Shown here piece after piece: positions 34,610 to 44,186 of a stretch of 64,000 nucleotides of DNA (its first letter is position 1; every line of letters begins with the position of its first letter). The notes beneath the pieces were generated by a model, which saw only the letters and a list, made by a program, of their open reading frames with translations, did not search any database and was not told where the DNA came from. Origin of the DNA: Lentzea sp. NEAU-D7 (GTDB taxonomy: Bacteria; Actinomycetota; Actinomycetes; Mycobacteriales; Pseudonocardiaceae); the NCBI RefSeq assembly GCF_026242055.1, contig NZ_JAPJDL010000001.1, positions 310,001-374,000 of the forward strand. The letters are read 5' to 3'. The position numbers were made by a program, and so were the translations under genes.

Positions 34610-36934
34610 CTACCGCCGAGGTGGCGTCTGGTCGACGTTCGGCGCCGAGGGTGCGTCCCCTCCCTGCAGAAAGCTGTACAGCGACAGCAGCGCGACGACG
34701 GGGGTGAGGAGCAACGTGACGCGTGTGGCGACGTTCTCCAGGCCATACCGCACGACGAAACCCTGCCAACGACCGATCGTGTCGAGGTCGTACGACCGCA
34801 ACACGGCTCGATCCATCGCCAGACCCAGTACCACCATGGCAACGGCGAAGGCGCCGATGTCCACGAGCTGCAACGGGTGTGCCCGGCCACCCACCAGCAA
34901 CGGGACGATGTAGCCCAGTGCCTGGGACACGCCGTAGGCGACCACGACCGGAACGACCCGCACCGGCCCGCGCCGCCCCGGCAGCTGATGCCACAGCAGC
35001 CCGATGGCCGCCGCACCCAGGACGTACTTGCCGAACTGCCAGAGGAAGCCGTCCGCGATGTTCAGCAGCACCGAGTCGCTCTGGACCGCGCTGAGCAGAG
35101 GGCCCGTTGTCAACCACATGATCTCCAGCGGCACACCGAACACGAACGCGAGAACGAACCCGATCTTGGTCGCCGTCAGCATGTTGGCGCGGCAATGTCT
35201 GCCCGGCCCCAGCGCCAGCGCCACATCGACAGCGGACACACCCCCGGTGCTCCCGGTGGGTTCCAGCAACTGCGCCTGGTCGCGGATCATCTCGGCCTTG
35301 TGCATCCCGACCGTCGCGAGCAGGGGCCGTGACACCGCGAGCAGGCCGACGAGCACCGCCCACGCGATCAGCCACACGGGCAGTTCGACGTGCAGCACCG
35401 TCAGGAACCACACCGCCGGACCGAGCAGGAACAGGCCGATCCCCAGCCGGCGCGCCTTCCCGGGGTGCGCTGCCCTGGCCACCGTCCACACCGCGAAGGC
35501 GGCGACGAACAGCAGGATCCACGCGATGTCGTCGAGCAGGTCCCACGGGTGGTAGCGGAACGCCTCGATCACCGGTCTCAGGACCGCGGACTCGTCGTTG
35601 AGCCAGCGGTGCCGGTCGATGTTGACCAGCGCGATCCACATCTGCTCACCGACCAGCACGGCGGCTCCCGCGGCAGCGGCCAGCGCGTGGCCGAGCGGCA
35701 GCCTCCGATCCGACCGTCCGCTGCGGAGCACCCGCACCGCACTCGCCGCTCCAGCGATGATGAGAAGTCCGGTGCCGAACGAGATCCCTGCCTCCACCAG
35801 GAGGATCAGTGGTCGGCGCGCCGCGTCCTCCGCCACGAACGGCGCCCTCCCCTGCCCCAAGGAGAACGCGAGGTGGTGCAGGACACCGATCCCGGCACAG
35901 ACACCCAGCAGGAACGTCCGCGGCAACCACCACCGCCACCCCGCGATCAGCACCGCCAGGAGCACCACGAGGTTGCTCCCCCACGCCAGCCACGGCCAGG
36001 TGATGATGTCGGCCAGCCGCTCGTGCGACGCGACTGACGTGCCGAGGGCACCTGCCACCACCACCAGCGGGACCATCGCGGCCACGGCCCTGCGCGCGGC
36101 GCGGGCGTTGTGCACCTTGCGCAACGTGACCAGCGCGACGACGACCAGCGCGAACGTCTCCAGCCACCACAGCGAGCGGCTCGTGAGGAAGCCGGGCTCG
36201 GTGTTGGTCCACAGCAACGCCTCAGTCTGCAACCGCGGATGCACGGTGACACCGGACTCGATCTTGCCCCAGTCCGGCTTCGACCACCGCCATTCGACGC
36301 GGGTGTCGGTGACCGACCTCGGCGGCCACGGACGGACCGCACCCAACCACTCCTCGGGTGCGGAGAGCGAGAACTCCACGTTCTCCGCCGTCTTCCAGTA
36401 CATCACAGGAAGGTCCAGCACCAGGTCCCACCGGCTGACGGCGCTGTTCAGCCTGACCATGCCCACTCGCTGGGTCGCCTCGCGGTAGACGCTCGTGCGC
36501 ACGACGTCCGTCACGACGATCTCCGAGCCCTCGCTGGTCACCACCGGCGAGTCGTCGCGCCACTCCTGCTCGTGCCACGACTGCCATTTCACGCCGAGCA
36601 GGCACCTCAGAGTCTCGCGATAGGCGGGGCTTTCCTCATCGTTGACCAGCGCGGCCGCGCGATACCAGCTGGCCGGCACGCGGATCTGGTGCTTGACGAA
36701 GACCTGGGGCACGTCCACGTTCGTGGACTCGATCCGCGCCTCGACCTGGAGCTTCGCACCGATCGGCGGTACGGCTGAGCAGGCAAGACCATCGGCGCCG
36801 CTGTTCGGAGTGGTCGCCCAGTAGGTCAGATCGACGGCGAACAACGTCGCCGCGAGCACCGCCGGTACGCCGAACACCACCAACGCGAACCGGCCGCCGG
36901 CACGCCACGGCAGCTTCCTTTTGATCAACCGCAC
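34610..36934 (-). CDS. Large multi-pass membrane protein with extracytoplasmic N-terminal domain
   Basis: The protein has 774 residues. One membrane helix near the N-terminus (ALVVFGVPAVLAATLFAVDL) precedes an extracellular beta-rich domain of about 200 residues (60-265) with at least two cysteines. A helix at about 275 and then around twelve more hydrophobic segments run to residue 760, with the loops WLNDESAVLRPVIEAFRYHPWD and SYDLDTIGRWQGFV. I do not recognise a catalytic motif. It may belong to an actinomycete DUF such as DUF6185, but that is uncertain. It converges with the dGTPase gene (10 bp between stops) and diverges from a secreted hydrolase. Confidence 0.6.
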   Translation of the reverse strand: MRLIKRKLPWRAGGRFALVVFGVPAVLAATLFAVDLTYWATTPNSGADGLACSAVPPIGAKLQVEARIESTNVDVPQVFVKHQIRVPASWYRAAALVNDEESPAYRETLRCLLGVKWQSWHEQEWRDDSPVVTSEGSEIVVTDVVRTSVYREATQRVGMVRLNSAVSRWDLVLDLPVMYWKTAENVEFSLSAPEEWLGAVRPWPPRSVTDTRVEWRWSKPDWGKIESGVTVHPRLQTEALLWTNTEPGFLTSRSLWWLETFALVVVALVTLRKVHNARAARRAVAAMVPLVVVAGALGTSVASHERLADIITWPWLAWGSNLVVLLAVLIAGWRWWLPRTFLLGVCAGIGVLHHLAFSLGQGRAPFVAEDAARRPLILLVEAGISFGTGLLIIAGAASAVRVLRSGRSDRRLPLGHALAAAAGAAVLVGEQMWIALVNIDRHRWLNDESAVLRPVIEAFRYHPWDLLDDIAWILLFVAAFAVWTVARAAHPGKARRLGIGLFLLGPAVWFLTVLHVELPVWLIAWAVLVGLLAVSRPLLATVGMHKAEMIRDQAQLLEPTGSTGGVSAVDVALALGPGRHCRANMLTATKIGFVLAFVFGVPLEIMWLTTGPLLSAVQSDSVLLNIADGFLWQFGKYVLGAAAIGLLWHQLPGRRGPVRVVPVVVAYGVSQALGYIVPLLVGGRAHPLQLVDIGAFAVAMVVLGLAMDRAVLRSYDLDTIGRWQGFVVRYGLENVATRVTLLLTPVVALLSLYSFLQGGDAPSAPNVDQTPPRR

Positions 36935-37021
36935 TCGCCGTACATCGCGTGGTGCGCGTGATTCGTTGCGGCCGAACGGACTCCTGTCGCCGGCGCCCGC
37001 CCGCTAGTAGCGTCCCGGGAC

Positions 37022-38290
37022 ATGAGACGACTGCTCAGCGTCGCGTTGTCGTTCCTCCTCGTGTCCGTCGTCGCGCAGCCGGCGGCGGCCACCGGTGGCG
37101 ATCGGCCGTTGCCCGGCTACACGATCATCAACCCGCCTCTCGCCCCGGCACTGGTCGGCGGCGAACCGACGAGGGTCCTGCAGGGCGTGCACAGCCACGC
37201 CGGCTACATCATCGAGGTGCCGCCGCGCTGGAACGGGCGGCTCGCGATGTGGGCGCACGGGTATCGCGGTGACGGCAAGGTCCTCACCGTCGACGCTCCA
37301 CCGTTCGGTCTGCGGCAGCGCTGGCTCGACGAGGGTTATGCGTGGGCCGCGTCGTCCTACTACAGCAACGCCTACGACGTCCGGGCCGGCGTCACGACCA
37401 CCCGTGAGCTCGCGTCGTTGTTCGCGCGGAAGGTGCAGCGGCCGTCGAAGGTCTTCCTGGCCGGTGCGTCCATGGGCGGGCATGTCACCGTCCGGTCGCT
37501 GGAGCAGTACCCCGGGTTCTACGCGGGTGCGCTGCCGATGTGCGGTGTGCTGGGCGACCACGAGCTGTTCGACTACTTCCTGAGCTACCACCTCGTCGCG
37601 CAGGCGCTGACCGGCATCAAGGCCTATCCGCTGCCGCCGGACTACGCGACCGTCGTGGTGCCCCGGATCAAGGAGGCGCTGGCGGGCCGCGACGACCAGT
37701 TCAAGGCCGTCGTCGCCACCCTGTCCGGCGGTGCGCGGCCCGGCACCGACGCGGCCTACGCGTACTGGAAGGACTTCCTGTTCGGGCTGGTCACCAACTC
37801 GGCGAGCACCAGCCTCGCGGAGAACCCGCTGCAGATCGCCACCAACGTCACGACCCGCTACCGGCCCAACTCGCCGGTGGACCTCAACGCGGCCGTCCAG
37901 CGGGTCCGGGCCGCCAACCCCGGCGCGCGCCACACGTGGGCGCTCACCCAGATCCCCGCCGTGCAGGGCCTGCCGAGCGCTCCCGTCGTGTCGCTGCACG
38001 GGATCGGCGACCTGTTCGTGCCGTTCTCGATGGAGCGGGACTACCGCGACGACGCCGCCCGCTTCGGCCGCACGCACCTGCTGGTGCAGCGCGCCATCCG
38101 CACGGTCGACCACTGCGAGTTCTCCGCCGCCGAGGCCGGGACCGCGTGGCGCGACCTGACCAGGTGGGTGGACCGGGGCGAGCGGCCGGCCGGTGACGAC
38201 GTGCGCCGGACGGACGACCCGCGGTTCGGCTGCCGGTTCAGCGACCGGGAGGCGACCGGCGGCACCAGGGCCTTCTTCCCGGCCTGCTGA
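37022..38290 (+). CDS. Secreted alpha/beta hydrolase
   Basis: The protein has 422 residues. A signal peptide (1-24, RRLLSVALSFLLVSVVAQ ending AAA) is followed by a hydrolase core. Nucleophile elbow VFLAGASMGGHVTVR (GxSxG), acid region VVSLHGIGDLFVPF and catalytic His in TVDHCEFS are visible. The insertion between them is large, as in tannase/feruloyl-esterase-like or polyhydroxyalkanoate-depolymerase-like exoenzymes. The proximity of the xylanase 24 kb away is too far to argue co-function. Confidence 0.75.
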   Translation: MRRLLSVALSFLLVSVVAQPAAATGGDRPLPGYTIINPPLAPALVGGEPTRVLQGVHSHAGYIIEVPPRWNGRLAMWAHGYRGDGKVLTVDAPPFGLRQRWLDEGYAWAASSYYSNAYDVRAGVTTTRELASLFARKVQRPSKVFLAGASMGGHVTVRSLEQYPGFYAGALPMCGVLGDHELFDYFLSYHLVAQALTGIKAYPLPPDYATVVVPRIKEALAGRDDQFKAVVATLSGGARPGTDAAYAYWKDFLFGLVTNSASTSLAENPLQIATNVTTRYRPNSPVDLNAAVQRVRAANPGARHTWALTQIPAVQGLPSAPVVSLHGIGDLFVPFSMERDYRDDAARFGRTHLLVQRAIRTVDHCEFSAAEAGTAWRDLTRWVDRGERPAGDDVRRTDDPRFGCRFSDREATGGTRAFFPAC

Positions 38291-38312
38291 ACGGAGTTCC
38301 GCCTGGCCGGGC

Positions 38313-39119
38313 TCAGGGCCTGGTCAGGCGGACCAGGAAGCCGGGGTGGTCGGTGTAGCGCATCGAGTACTTCTGGGTGCTGACGAACGCCAGGTCGTTC
38401 GAGAACACGACGTGCTGCACGCTGTTGTCGCCCTTGCGGACGTGACCGGGCGGGACGCAGTTCTGGGCGTTCTCCGGGTCGGAGGTGTCGTACTCCAGGT
38501 TGAAGTCACCACCGACGACCGTCCTGCCCGTGAAGCCTTCCGCCGCCCTGATCTGCGGGATCACGTCGAACAGCAGCGACCGGCACTGGGCGAGCGCGAC
38601 AGGTTCGCTGGACGCCGACAGATGGGTCGTGCAGCCCAGGTGGTCGCCGATCGCGTACACGCACGCGTACGTCCGCTGCTCGTTGCCGGTGTCCTGGCTG
38701 GCGTACCTGCCGGTCCACGTCTTCACGCCCTGGTAGGCCGCCGCCGAGACGCGGCCGATCACGGCGTTGCCGTAGTCCTGGCCGTTCGTGCACTTCACCG
38801 GCGTGCCGGTGTCCTTCCTCAGCGCGGGCGCGAAGAACTGGTAGACCCGGTCACCCGGCCAGGCCGTGACCATGGACGGCACGAGGCGGTCCGGCAGGTC
38901 GTTGCGGCAGATCTCGTTCAGCGTCACGAGGTCCGGTCGCAGGCGGACGATCAGGTCCGCGGCCTCCGGGACCGACCGGCCCTGCTGGTAGCAGCCGGCG
39001 ATCCCGCTGTTGCACAGGTTCAGCTGGAGCTCCCAGAACCGTTCGGCCGCCGCAGCGCTCTGAGCAGGGACGACCACGCTGGCCAGCACCGCGAGTGCCG
39101 CCGTCATCAGCTTCCACAT
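38313..39119 (-). CDS. Secreted endonuclease/exonuclease/phosphatase-fold protein
   Basis: The protein has 268 residues. A signal peptide (MWKLMTAALAVLASVVVPAQ, cut near AAA-AE) precedes an EEP (DNase I-like) domain. Visible elements are LQLNLCNSG (Asn), LVTLNEICRND (metal Glu), VVGGDFNLEYD (Asp/Asn) and RYTDHPGFLV (catalytic Asp-His near the C-terminus). Cysteine pairs fit an exported protein. It should cleave phosphodiesters or phosphate esters of nucleic acids or lipids. ATG 39119 begins the signal peptide; ATG 39140 is in frame. It lies downstream of the KAS gene by 60 bp. Confidence 0.75.
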   Translation of the reverse strand: MWKLMTAALAVLASVVVPAQSAAAAERFWELQLNLCNSGIAGCYQQGRSVPEAADLIVRLRPDLVTLNEICRNDLPDRLVPSMVTAWPGDRVYQFFAPALRKDTGTPVKCTNGQDYGNAVIGRVSAAAYQGVKTWTGRYASQDTGNEQRTYACVYAIGDHLGCTTHLSASSEPVALAQCRSLLFDVIPQIRAAEGFTGRTVVGGDFNLEYDTSDPENAQNCVPPGHVRKGDNSVQHVVFSNDLAFVSTQKYSMRYTDHPGFLVRLTRP

Positions 39120-39179
39120 CCGGCCGACCGTAGGGATCACGGGGCCGCGGCGACACCCATTGCGGGAGAACGCAATGCC

Positions 39180-40340
39180 TCAGGCCGGTGGCGCCAGCAC
39201 CACCACCGAGTTGTGCCCGCCCATGCCGAGCGACGACTTGATCGTGAGGCCACCGCGCAACGGCGTCGGCCCGTCCAGCAGCCGCGGGTGTGCCGGTGCG
39301 ACGACCGGTGAGGCCGGGATCGTTCCCGTGTCGTACGCCATCGCCGTCACCGCGACCTCGATCGCGGACGCCGCGCCCTGGCAGTGCCCGGTCAGCGGCT
39401 TCACGGAGTAGATCCCGGTGTCCGGGCCGAAGAGCTGGTCCAGCACGGCGGCCTCGGCGGTGTCGCACTGCGCCGTGCCCGGACCGTGCGCGTTCAGGTA
39501 GCGCACGTCGGCCGCGCTGACCCCGGCGTTGTCGAGCGCGTCGGTGAAGCAGGCGGTGACCTGGTCGAGCCGCGGATCGATCGAGGTCACGTGGTACGCG
39601 TCGTGGGACATCGCACCGCCGAGGGTGAGGGCGTAGGGGTTGACCGAGTTTCGCGAAAGGACGAACGCCACCGACGCCTCGCCCATCACGAAGCCCCTGC
39701 TGCCCTCCTGGAACGGGCGGCACGCGTCGAGCGGCTCCGCGTCCACGATGGCCACTCCCAACCGGACGAAGTGGGAGACGTTCTCCGGTGTGAGCGACAG
39801 ATCAGTCGCGACGAACACGACGTCGTCGACGATTCCGGCGTCCAGCCACGCTTTCGCCGTGATCAGTCCGGCGTTGCCCGACGCGCACATCGCCGAGACG
39901 TTCATGGCGGGGCCGTGGAAACCGTATTCCTGCATGAACGTGGACATGGGGGTGGACGGCATCAACGCCAGGTAGTCGTGCACGGGTAACTCGCCACCGC
40001 GCGTGACGTAGAAGTCGCGCCACAGGTCGACCTCGCCCAGCACAACGGCGTGCAGTAACCCGACCCTCCGGCCGGGACGCCAGCCGCGGGCACCCGCGTC
40101 CTCGATCGCCTCCCTGGCGGCGGCTCGCATGGCCCGCGCGAACCGGCTCGGCCCGTCGACCGGGTCACCGCCCTGCGCGACGTACGCGGCCCAGACCGTG
40201 TCACCCGGGAACCGGTTCAACTCCGGGACGATCGACGCGGCGGGTTTGCCGCTCATCAGTCCCTCCCAGAGCGACCGGCGGTTCCACCCGTACGCGCTGA
40301 CCACGCCGATTCCGCAAATGCCCATGCTTCGCGCGACCAT
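39180..40340 (-). CDS. Stand-alone beta-ketoacyl synthase-like protein
   Basis: This 386-residue thiolase-fold protein has an active-site Cys in NVSAMCASGNAGLI and the two histidines in LNAHGPGTAQCDTAE and VKPLTGHCQGAAS, so the Cys-His-His triad of elongating KAS II enzymes is intact. No acyl carrier protein, ketoreductase or second KAS partner is adjacent, so it is not part of a visible PKS. ATG 40340 follows GGGGGAG at the right spacing. Possible roles are orphan fatty-acid or secondary-metabolite condensation with carriers encoded elsewhere. Confidence 0.8.
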   Translation of the reverse strand: MVARSMGICGIGVVSAYGWNRRSLWEGLMSGKPAASIVPELNRFPGDTVWAAYVAQGGDPVDGPSRFARAMRAAAREAIEDAGARGWRPGRRVGLLHAVVLGEVDLWRDFYVTRGGELPVHDYLALMPSTPMSTFMQEYGFHGPAMNVSAMCASGNAGLITAKAWLDAGIVDDVVFVATDLSLTPENVSHFVRLGVAIVDAEPLDACRPFQEGSRGFVMGEASVAFVLSRNSVNPYALTLGGAMSHDAYHVTSIDPRLDQVTACFTDALDNAGVSAADVRYLNAHGPGTAQCDTAEAAVLDQLFGPDTGIYSVKPLTGHCQGAASAIEVAVTAMAYDTGTIPASPVVAPAHPRLLDGPTPLRGGLTIKSSLGMGGHNSVVVLAPPA

Positions 40341-40422
40341 ATCCAGCTCCCCCAGACCGAGGGCCGACACCTCTTCGGAGAAGGATAACGGTGTAAACCG
40401 GCTTGCGAAATGCCGCCATACC

Positions 40423-40435
40423 GTCCACAGTGGAC
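40423..40435. promoter_or_regulatory. 13-bp palindrome GTCCAC-A-GTGGAC
   Basis: This perfect palindrome lies in the 206-bp divergent gap between the KAS and GGDEF-EAL genes. It contains CCGTCCACA, which fits the Streptomyces DnaA-box consensus. The same GTCCAC-N-GTGGAC occurs at 8163-8175 and 53236-53248. Confidence 0.4.
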
Positions 40436-40546
40436 TGTCAGAAGCGAACCCTGATCATCGGACGGTCCCGGCGACCGGATATAACGGCTCACCATGTTCA
40501 CGCCAGACGGATGCGGCTCTGGTCGAGTGTGTAGTAGGACTTCACA

Positions 40547-43282
40547 GTGCCAACACCCGGATCTGGGGGCCGAGACGTGAGCGGCCTGATCGGCGACGCC
40601 GGGTTCGACCAGGAACTGCTGGTCGAGCTCGCGCTCTCGGTCGGCGCCGCCGTCGTGTGGTGGCTGGACCTCGACGCCGGCGAGCTCGGCTGGATGCCCG
40701 GCCTCGACGCGGTCATCGGCGTACCCGGCGCGGACCAGGAGACGGTGCGCGCCCGGCTGGCCGAGCTGACCGCACCGCTGAACGTGGCCACCAAGGCTGC
40801 GGCCTGGCAGGACTTCGAGCTGGAACAACCCCTCGAGACCTCGATCGGCACGCGCTGGCTCCAGTTCCGCGCCCGCGTCTCGACCCGCGGCTCGGCCCGC
40901 GCCCTGGTCGGGGTCGTCGCCGACGTGACCAGGCGGCACGTCCAGCAGCGGGAGATCGCGGACCTCGCCGACCGCTACCGGCTGCTCGTGGACCTCGCCC
41001 CCGAGGCGATCGTGGTGCACGAGGCCGGCCTGCTGGTGTACGCGAACCCGGCGGCGGTCCAGTTCGTGAGGGCGCGGTCCGAGTCCGACGTGATCGGGCG
41101 CCCGATCACCGACTTCGTGCACCCGGACTCGCAGCAGGACATGATGCAGCGGATCTCGAAGCTGACCGAGCCCGGCGCGACGAGCGATCCGGCCGACGCC
41201 GTGCTGGTCCGGTTCGACGGCGGCACCACCGACATCGAGTCGGTCTCCGTGCGCACGACGTGGGAGGGCCGGCCCGCGTTCCAGGTGATCATGCGGGACG
41301 TCACCGAGCAGAAGGCGGCCGCGGCGGTCCTGCGCTACCAGGCCGCCCTCGCCGCGCACGTCAGCGACGCACTGATCGCGACCACCTCCGACGGCGTCGT
41401 GACGAGCTGGAACCGCAGCGCGGAGAACGTCTACGGCAGGCGGGCGGCCGAGGTGATCGGGCAGCCCATCGGTCAGGTGGTGGGCGCGCCGCTGGACCCG
41501 CTGGAGGTGCTGGAGTCGGGAGGCGTGGTGCACGCGGTGCACCGGCGCTCCGACGGCGGCGCGCTGGCGGTGCGCGTGTCGGTCGCCAGGATGGACGACG
41601 GGTACGTGCTGATCTGCGCGGACGAGACGGCGCGCAGGCGAGCCGAGCACCACTTCACGTCGGTGGTCGCGGCCATCGAGGAGGGCGTGCTGGTCGTCGG
41701 CGCCACCGGTCTCGTCGAGTCCGTCAACCCCGCGGCCGAGCAGATCCTCGGGGTGCGCGCCCAGGACGTGATCGGCCAGCCCGCGTCGCTCGCCGAACTG
41801 CACGACGAGTCCGGGCAGCCGGTCCCGCACGACCAGTACGCGTCGGCCATCACCCGCGCCACCGGCAAGGCGCAGCACGGCCGGATCCTCCGCGCGCGGC
41901 GTCCCGACGGCAGCCACGTCTGGCTGTCGCTGAGCGCCCGTGCGCTGACCCAGGACGGGATGACGCCCTCGGCGACGGTCATCTCGTTCACCGACATCAC
42001 CGAACGCCGCATGATCGACAGCCAGCTGGAGCACGAGGCGACGCACGACGCGTTGACGGGCCTGTGCAACCGCACGGTGACGATCAACCGCCTCAGCCCC
42101 GCCGCCAGGGCGCACCGGTCGGGCCTCACCGCGGTGCTGTTCATCGACCTGGACAAGTTCAAGGTCATCAACGACTCCCTCGGCCACAGCACGGGCGACG
42201 AGGTGCTGCGGGTCGTCGGGTCGAGGCTGAGCCGCAGCTCGCGGCGCGGCGACGTCGTGGGCAGGCTCGGCGGTGACGAGTTCACCGTCATCGCCTACGG
42301 CGTGGCAGGCCCGGAGGAGGCGACCTCCCTCGCCGACCACGTCCGCGCCGAGCTCAACCGGCCGATCTCCGTGGACGGCCGGCGACTGCACGTCGACGCG
42401 AGCGTCGGCATCGTGCTGGCCGAACCGGGCGACCCGCGCGACGGCGCCGACCTGCTCCGCGACGCCGACCTCGCGATGTACCACGCGAAGACCAGGGGCC
42501 GGGGCCGCATCGCGTTCTTCGACGTCGAGCTGCGCGACCGCATCCAGCGCAGGCTGCAGCTGGAACAGGACCTCCGCACGGCGCCGCTGAGCGACCAGCT
42601 GTGGGTCGCCTACCAGCCGATCGTCGACCTCCGCACCGACGAGCGCACCGCCGTCGAGGGCCTGCTGCGCTGGACTCACCCGCGCTACGGCCTCATCTCC
42701 CCGGGCGAGTTCATCACGCTCGCCGAGGAGAGCGACTTGATCAACATCGTCGGCGCCCACATGCTGCACACCGCGACCCGCGAGATCGCCGACCTGGCAC
42801 CGGGCCTGGAGCTGACGGTGAACCTGTCGGCCCGCCAGCTCGACGACCCGTGGCTGGTGTCCGCGATCCGGCACGCCACCCACAAGGCGGGACTCGACCC
42901 CAGCTCGCTGTGCCTGGAGATCACCGAGAGCGCCCTGACCCGCGACCCGGCGCTCGCCGCCCGCACCCTCGCGGCATTGCGCGACCTCGGCGTGCGGCTG
43001 GCGATCGACGACTTCGGCACCGGCTACTCGTCACTCGCGCAGCTGCTCACCCTCCCGCTGGACACGCTCAAGATCGACCGCTCCTTCACGACGGGGCTGG
43101 GCCGGTCCGACGAGGCGGAGGCCATCGTCACGAGCATCATCGCCATGGCCCACGCGGTCGACATGACCGTGATCGCCGAGGGGGTGGAGCAGGTGGAGCA
43201 GCTGGAGATCCTGCGGACGCTCGGGTGCGACCAGGCGCAGGGATTCCTGCTGGGCAGGCCGGTGCCGCTGGCCGACCTGTGA
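40547..43282 (+). CDS. PAS-GGDEF-EAL cyclic-di-GMP enzyme
   Basis: This 911-residue soluble protein has about four PAS-like regions (residues 20-480; the third includes LIATTSDGVVTSWNRSAENV and the fourth VLVVGATGLVESVNPAAEQI). A GGDEF domain (about 490-650) follows, with intact GGDEF and the inhibitory RxxD site (R-R-G-D, five residues before). An EAL domain (about 670-900) completes it. EAL catalytic residues are kept: AVEGLLRW (E-G-L variant), NLSARQL, LEITES, DDFGTGYSS, LKIDRSF and AEGVEQ. Both synthesis and hydrolysis of c-di-GMP are plausible; in Streptomyces such proteins (RmdA, RmdB, CdgB types) time development. GTG 40547 follows AGGA; GTG 40577 is an alternative. Confidence 0.9.
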   Translation: MPTPGSGGRDVSGLIGDAGFDQELLVELALSVGAAVVWWLDLDAGELGWMPGLDAVIGVPGADQETVRARLAELTAPLNVATKAAAWQDFELEQPLETSIGTRWLQFRARVSTRGSARALVGVVADVTRRHVQQREIADLADRYRLLVDLAPEAIVVHEAGLLVYANPAAVQFVRARSESDVIGRPITDFVHPDSQQDMMQRISKLTEPGATSDPADAVLVRFDGGTTDIESVSVRTTWEGRPAFQVIMRDVTEQKAAAAVLRYQAALAAHVSDALIATTSDGVVTSWNRSAENVYGRRAAEVIGQPIGQVVGAPLDPLEVLESGGVVHAVHRRSDGGALAVRVSVARMDDGYVLICADETARRRAEHHFTSVVAAIEEGVLVVGATGLVESVNPAAEQILGVRAQDVIGQPASLAELHDESGQPVPHDQYASAITRATGKAQHGRILRARRPDGSHVWLSLSARALTQDGMTPSATVISFTDITERRMIDSQLEHEATHDALTGLCNRTVTINRLSPAARAHRSGLTAVLFIDLDKFKVINDSLGHSTGDEVLRVVGSRLSRSSRRGDVVGRLGGDEFTVIAYGVAGPEEATSLADHVRAELNRPISVDGRRLHVDASVGIVLAEPGDPRDGADLLRDADLAMYHAKTRGRGRIAFFDVELRDRIQRRLQLEQDLRTAPLSDQLWVAYQPIVDLRTDERTAVEGLLRWTHPRYGLISPGEFITLAEESDLINIVGAHMLHTATREIADLAPGLELTVNLSARQLDDPWLVSAIRHATHKAGLDPSSLCLEITESALTRDPALAARTLAALRDLGVRLAIDDFGTGYSSLAQLLTLPLDTLKIDRSFTTGLGRSDEAEAIVTSIIAMAHAVDMTVIAEGVEQVEQLEILRTLGCDQAQGFLLGRPVPLADL

Positions 43283-44186
43283 GTCGGCCGGACGTGGATG
43301 CGGGAGCGGCCCGCCGACGTGGTTCGCCGGCGGGCCGTCGTGGTTCGCCGGGCGGGCCGTAGTGGTCTGGCGGCGAGCCGTCGTAGTTCGGCGGCACGCC
43401 ACCGTGGTTCGGCAGCGGACGGATGTGGTTCGTAGATGTGCCGTAGTGGTCTGGCGGCGAGCCGTCGTAGCTCGGCAGCACGCCACCGTGGTTCGGCAGC
43501 GGACCGATGTGGTTCGTAGGTGGGCCGACGTGGTTCGGCACCGAGCCGACGCGGTTCAGCGGCACGCCACCGCAGGTCGTCAGCGAGCCGACACGGTTCA
43601 GCGGCAAGCCGATGTGGTTCGCAGGTAGGCCGACGTGGTTCGACACCGAGCCGACGCGGTTCAGCGGCACGCCACCGCAGGTCGTCAGCGGGCAGTCAGG
43701 GTTCGGCGGCGGGCACCGGGGTTCGGCGGCAAGCCGATGTGGTTCGGCGGCGGGCCGACGTAGTCCGTCAGCGAGCCGACACGGTTCAGCGGCAAGCCGA
43801 TGTGGTTCGTAGGTGGGCCGACGTGGTTCGGCAGCGAGCCGACGCGGTTCAACGGCACGCCACTACTGGTCATCAGCGGGCCGTCGGGGTTCGGCGGCGC
43901 GCCGATGTGGTTCGGCGGACCGTCGTGGTTCATCAGCGAGCCGTTGCGGCCCGTCAGCAGACCACCGCGGCGGTTCATTGGCAGCCCGCCCTGCTCCGCC
44001 AGTGGCCGCCGCGGCCCGACGGCCGACCGCCGCGCTCCGACGGCACGCCGCCGCGGTTCGTCAGCGGCCCCGTGGTCCGCCGTCGGCAGCCCGAGGTACG
44101 CGTCGGCAGCTCGCCGCGGTCCGTCGGCGGACCGCCCGCAGTCCGACGTCGGCCCGCCGACGGAGTTCGTCGGCGGGCCGGAGACC
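43283..44186. repeat. 21-bp minisatellite array and degenerate flank
   Basis: From 43321 to about 43945 the motif GGTTCG (or GGTTCA/GGTCTG) recurs every 21 bp, with only isolated 18-, 20- and 22-bp steps, giving about 30 units of the type GCCGACGTGGTTCGGCAGCGA. A five-unit block repeats at 105 bp (43532 versus 43637). From 43950 to 44186 the sequence is a decayed GC-rich continuation. On the minus strand, frames read as heptapeptides such as PLNRVGS, NHVGPPT and NHIGLPL, but no ribosome site or start supports a gene. The array fills the whole space between the convergent GGDEF-EAL and SnoaL-like genes. Confidence 0.85.

Noticed and set aside
43321..43945. Possible CRISPR array
   Set aside because: Units are contiguous 21-bp repeats without unique spacers, and there are no cas genes.
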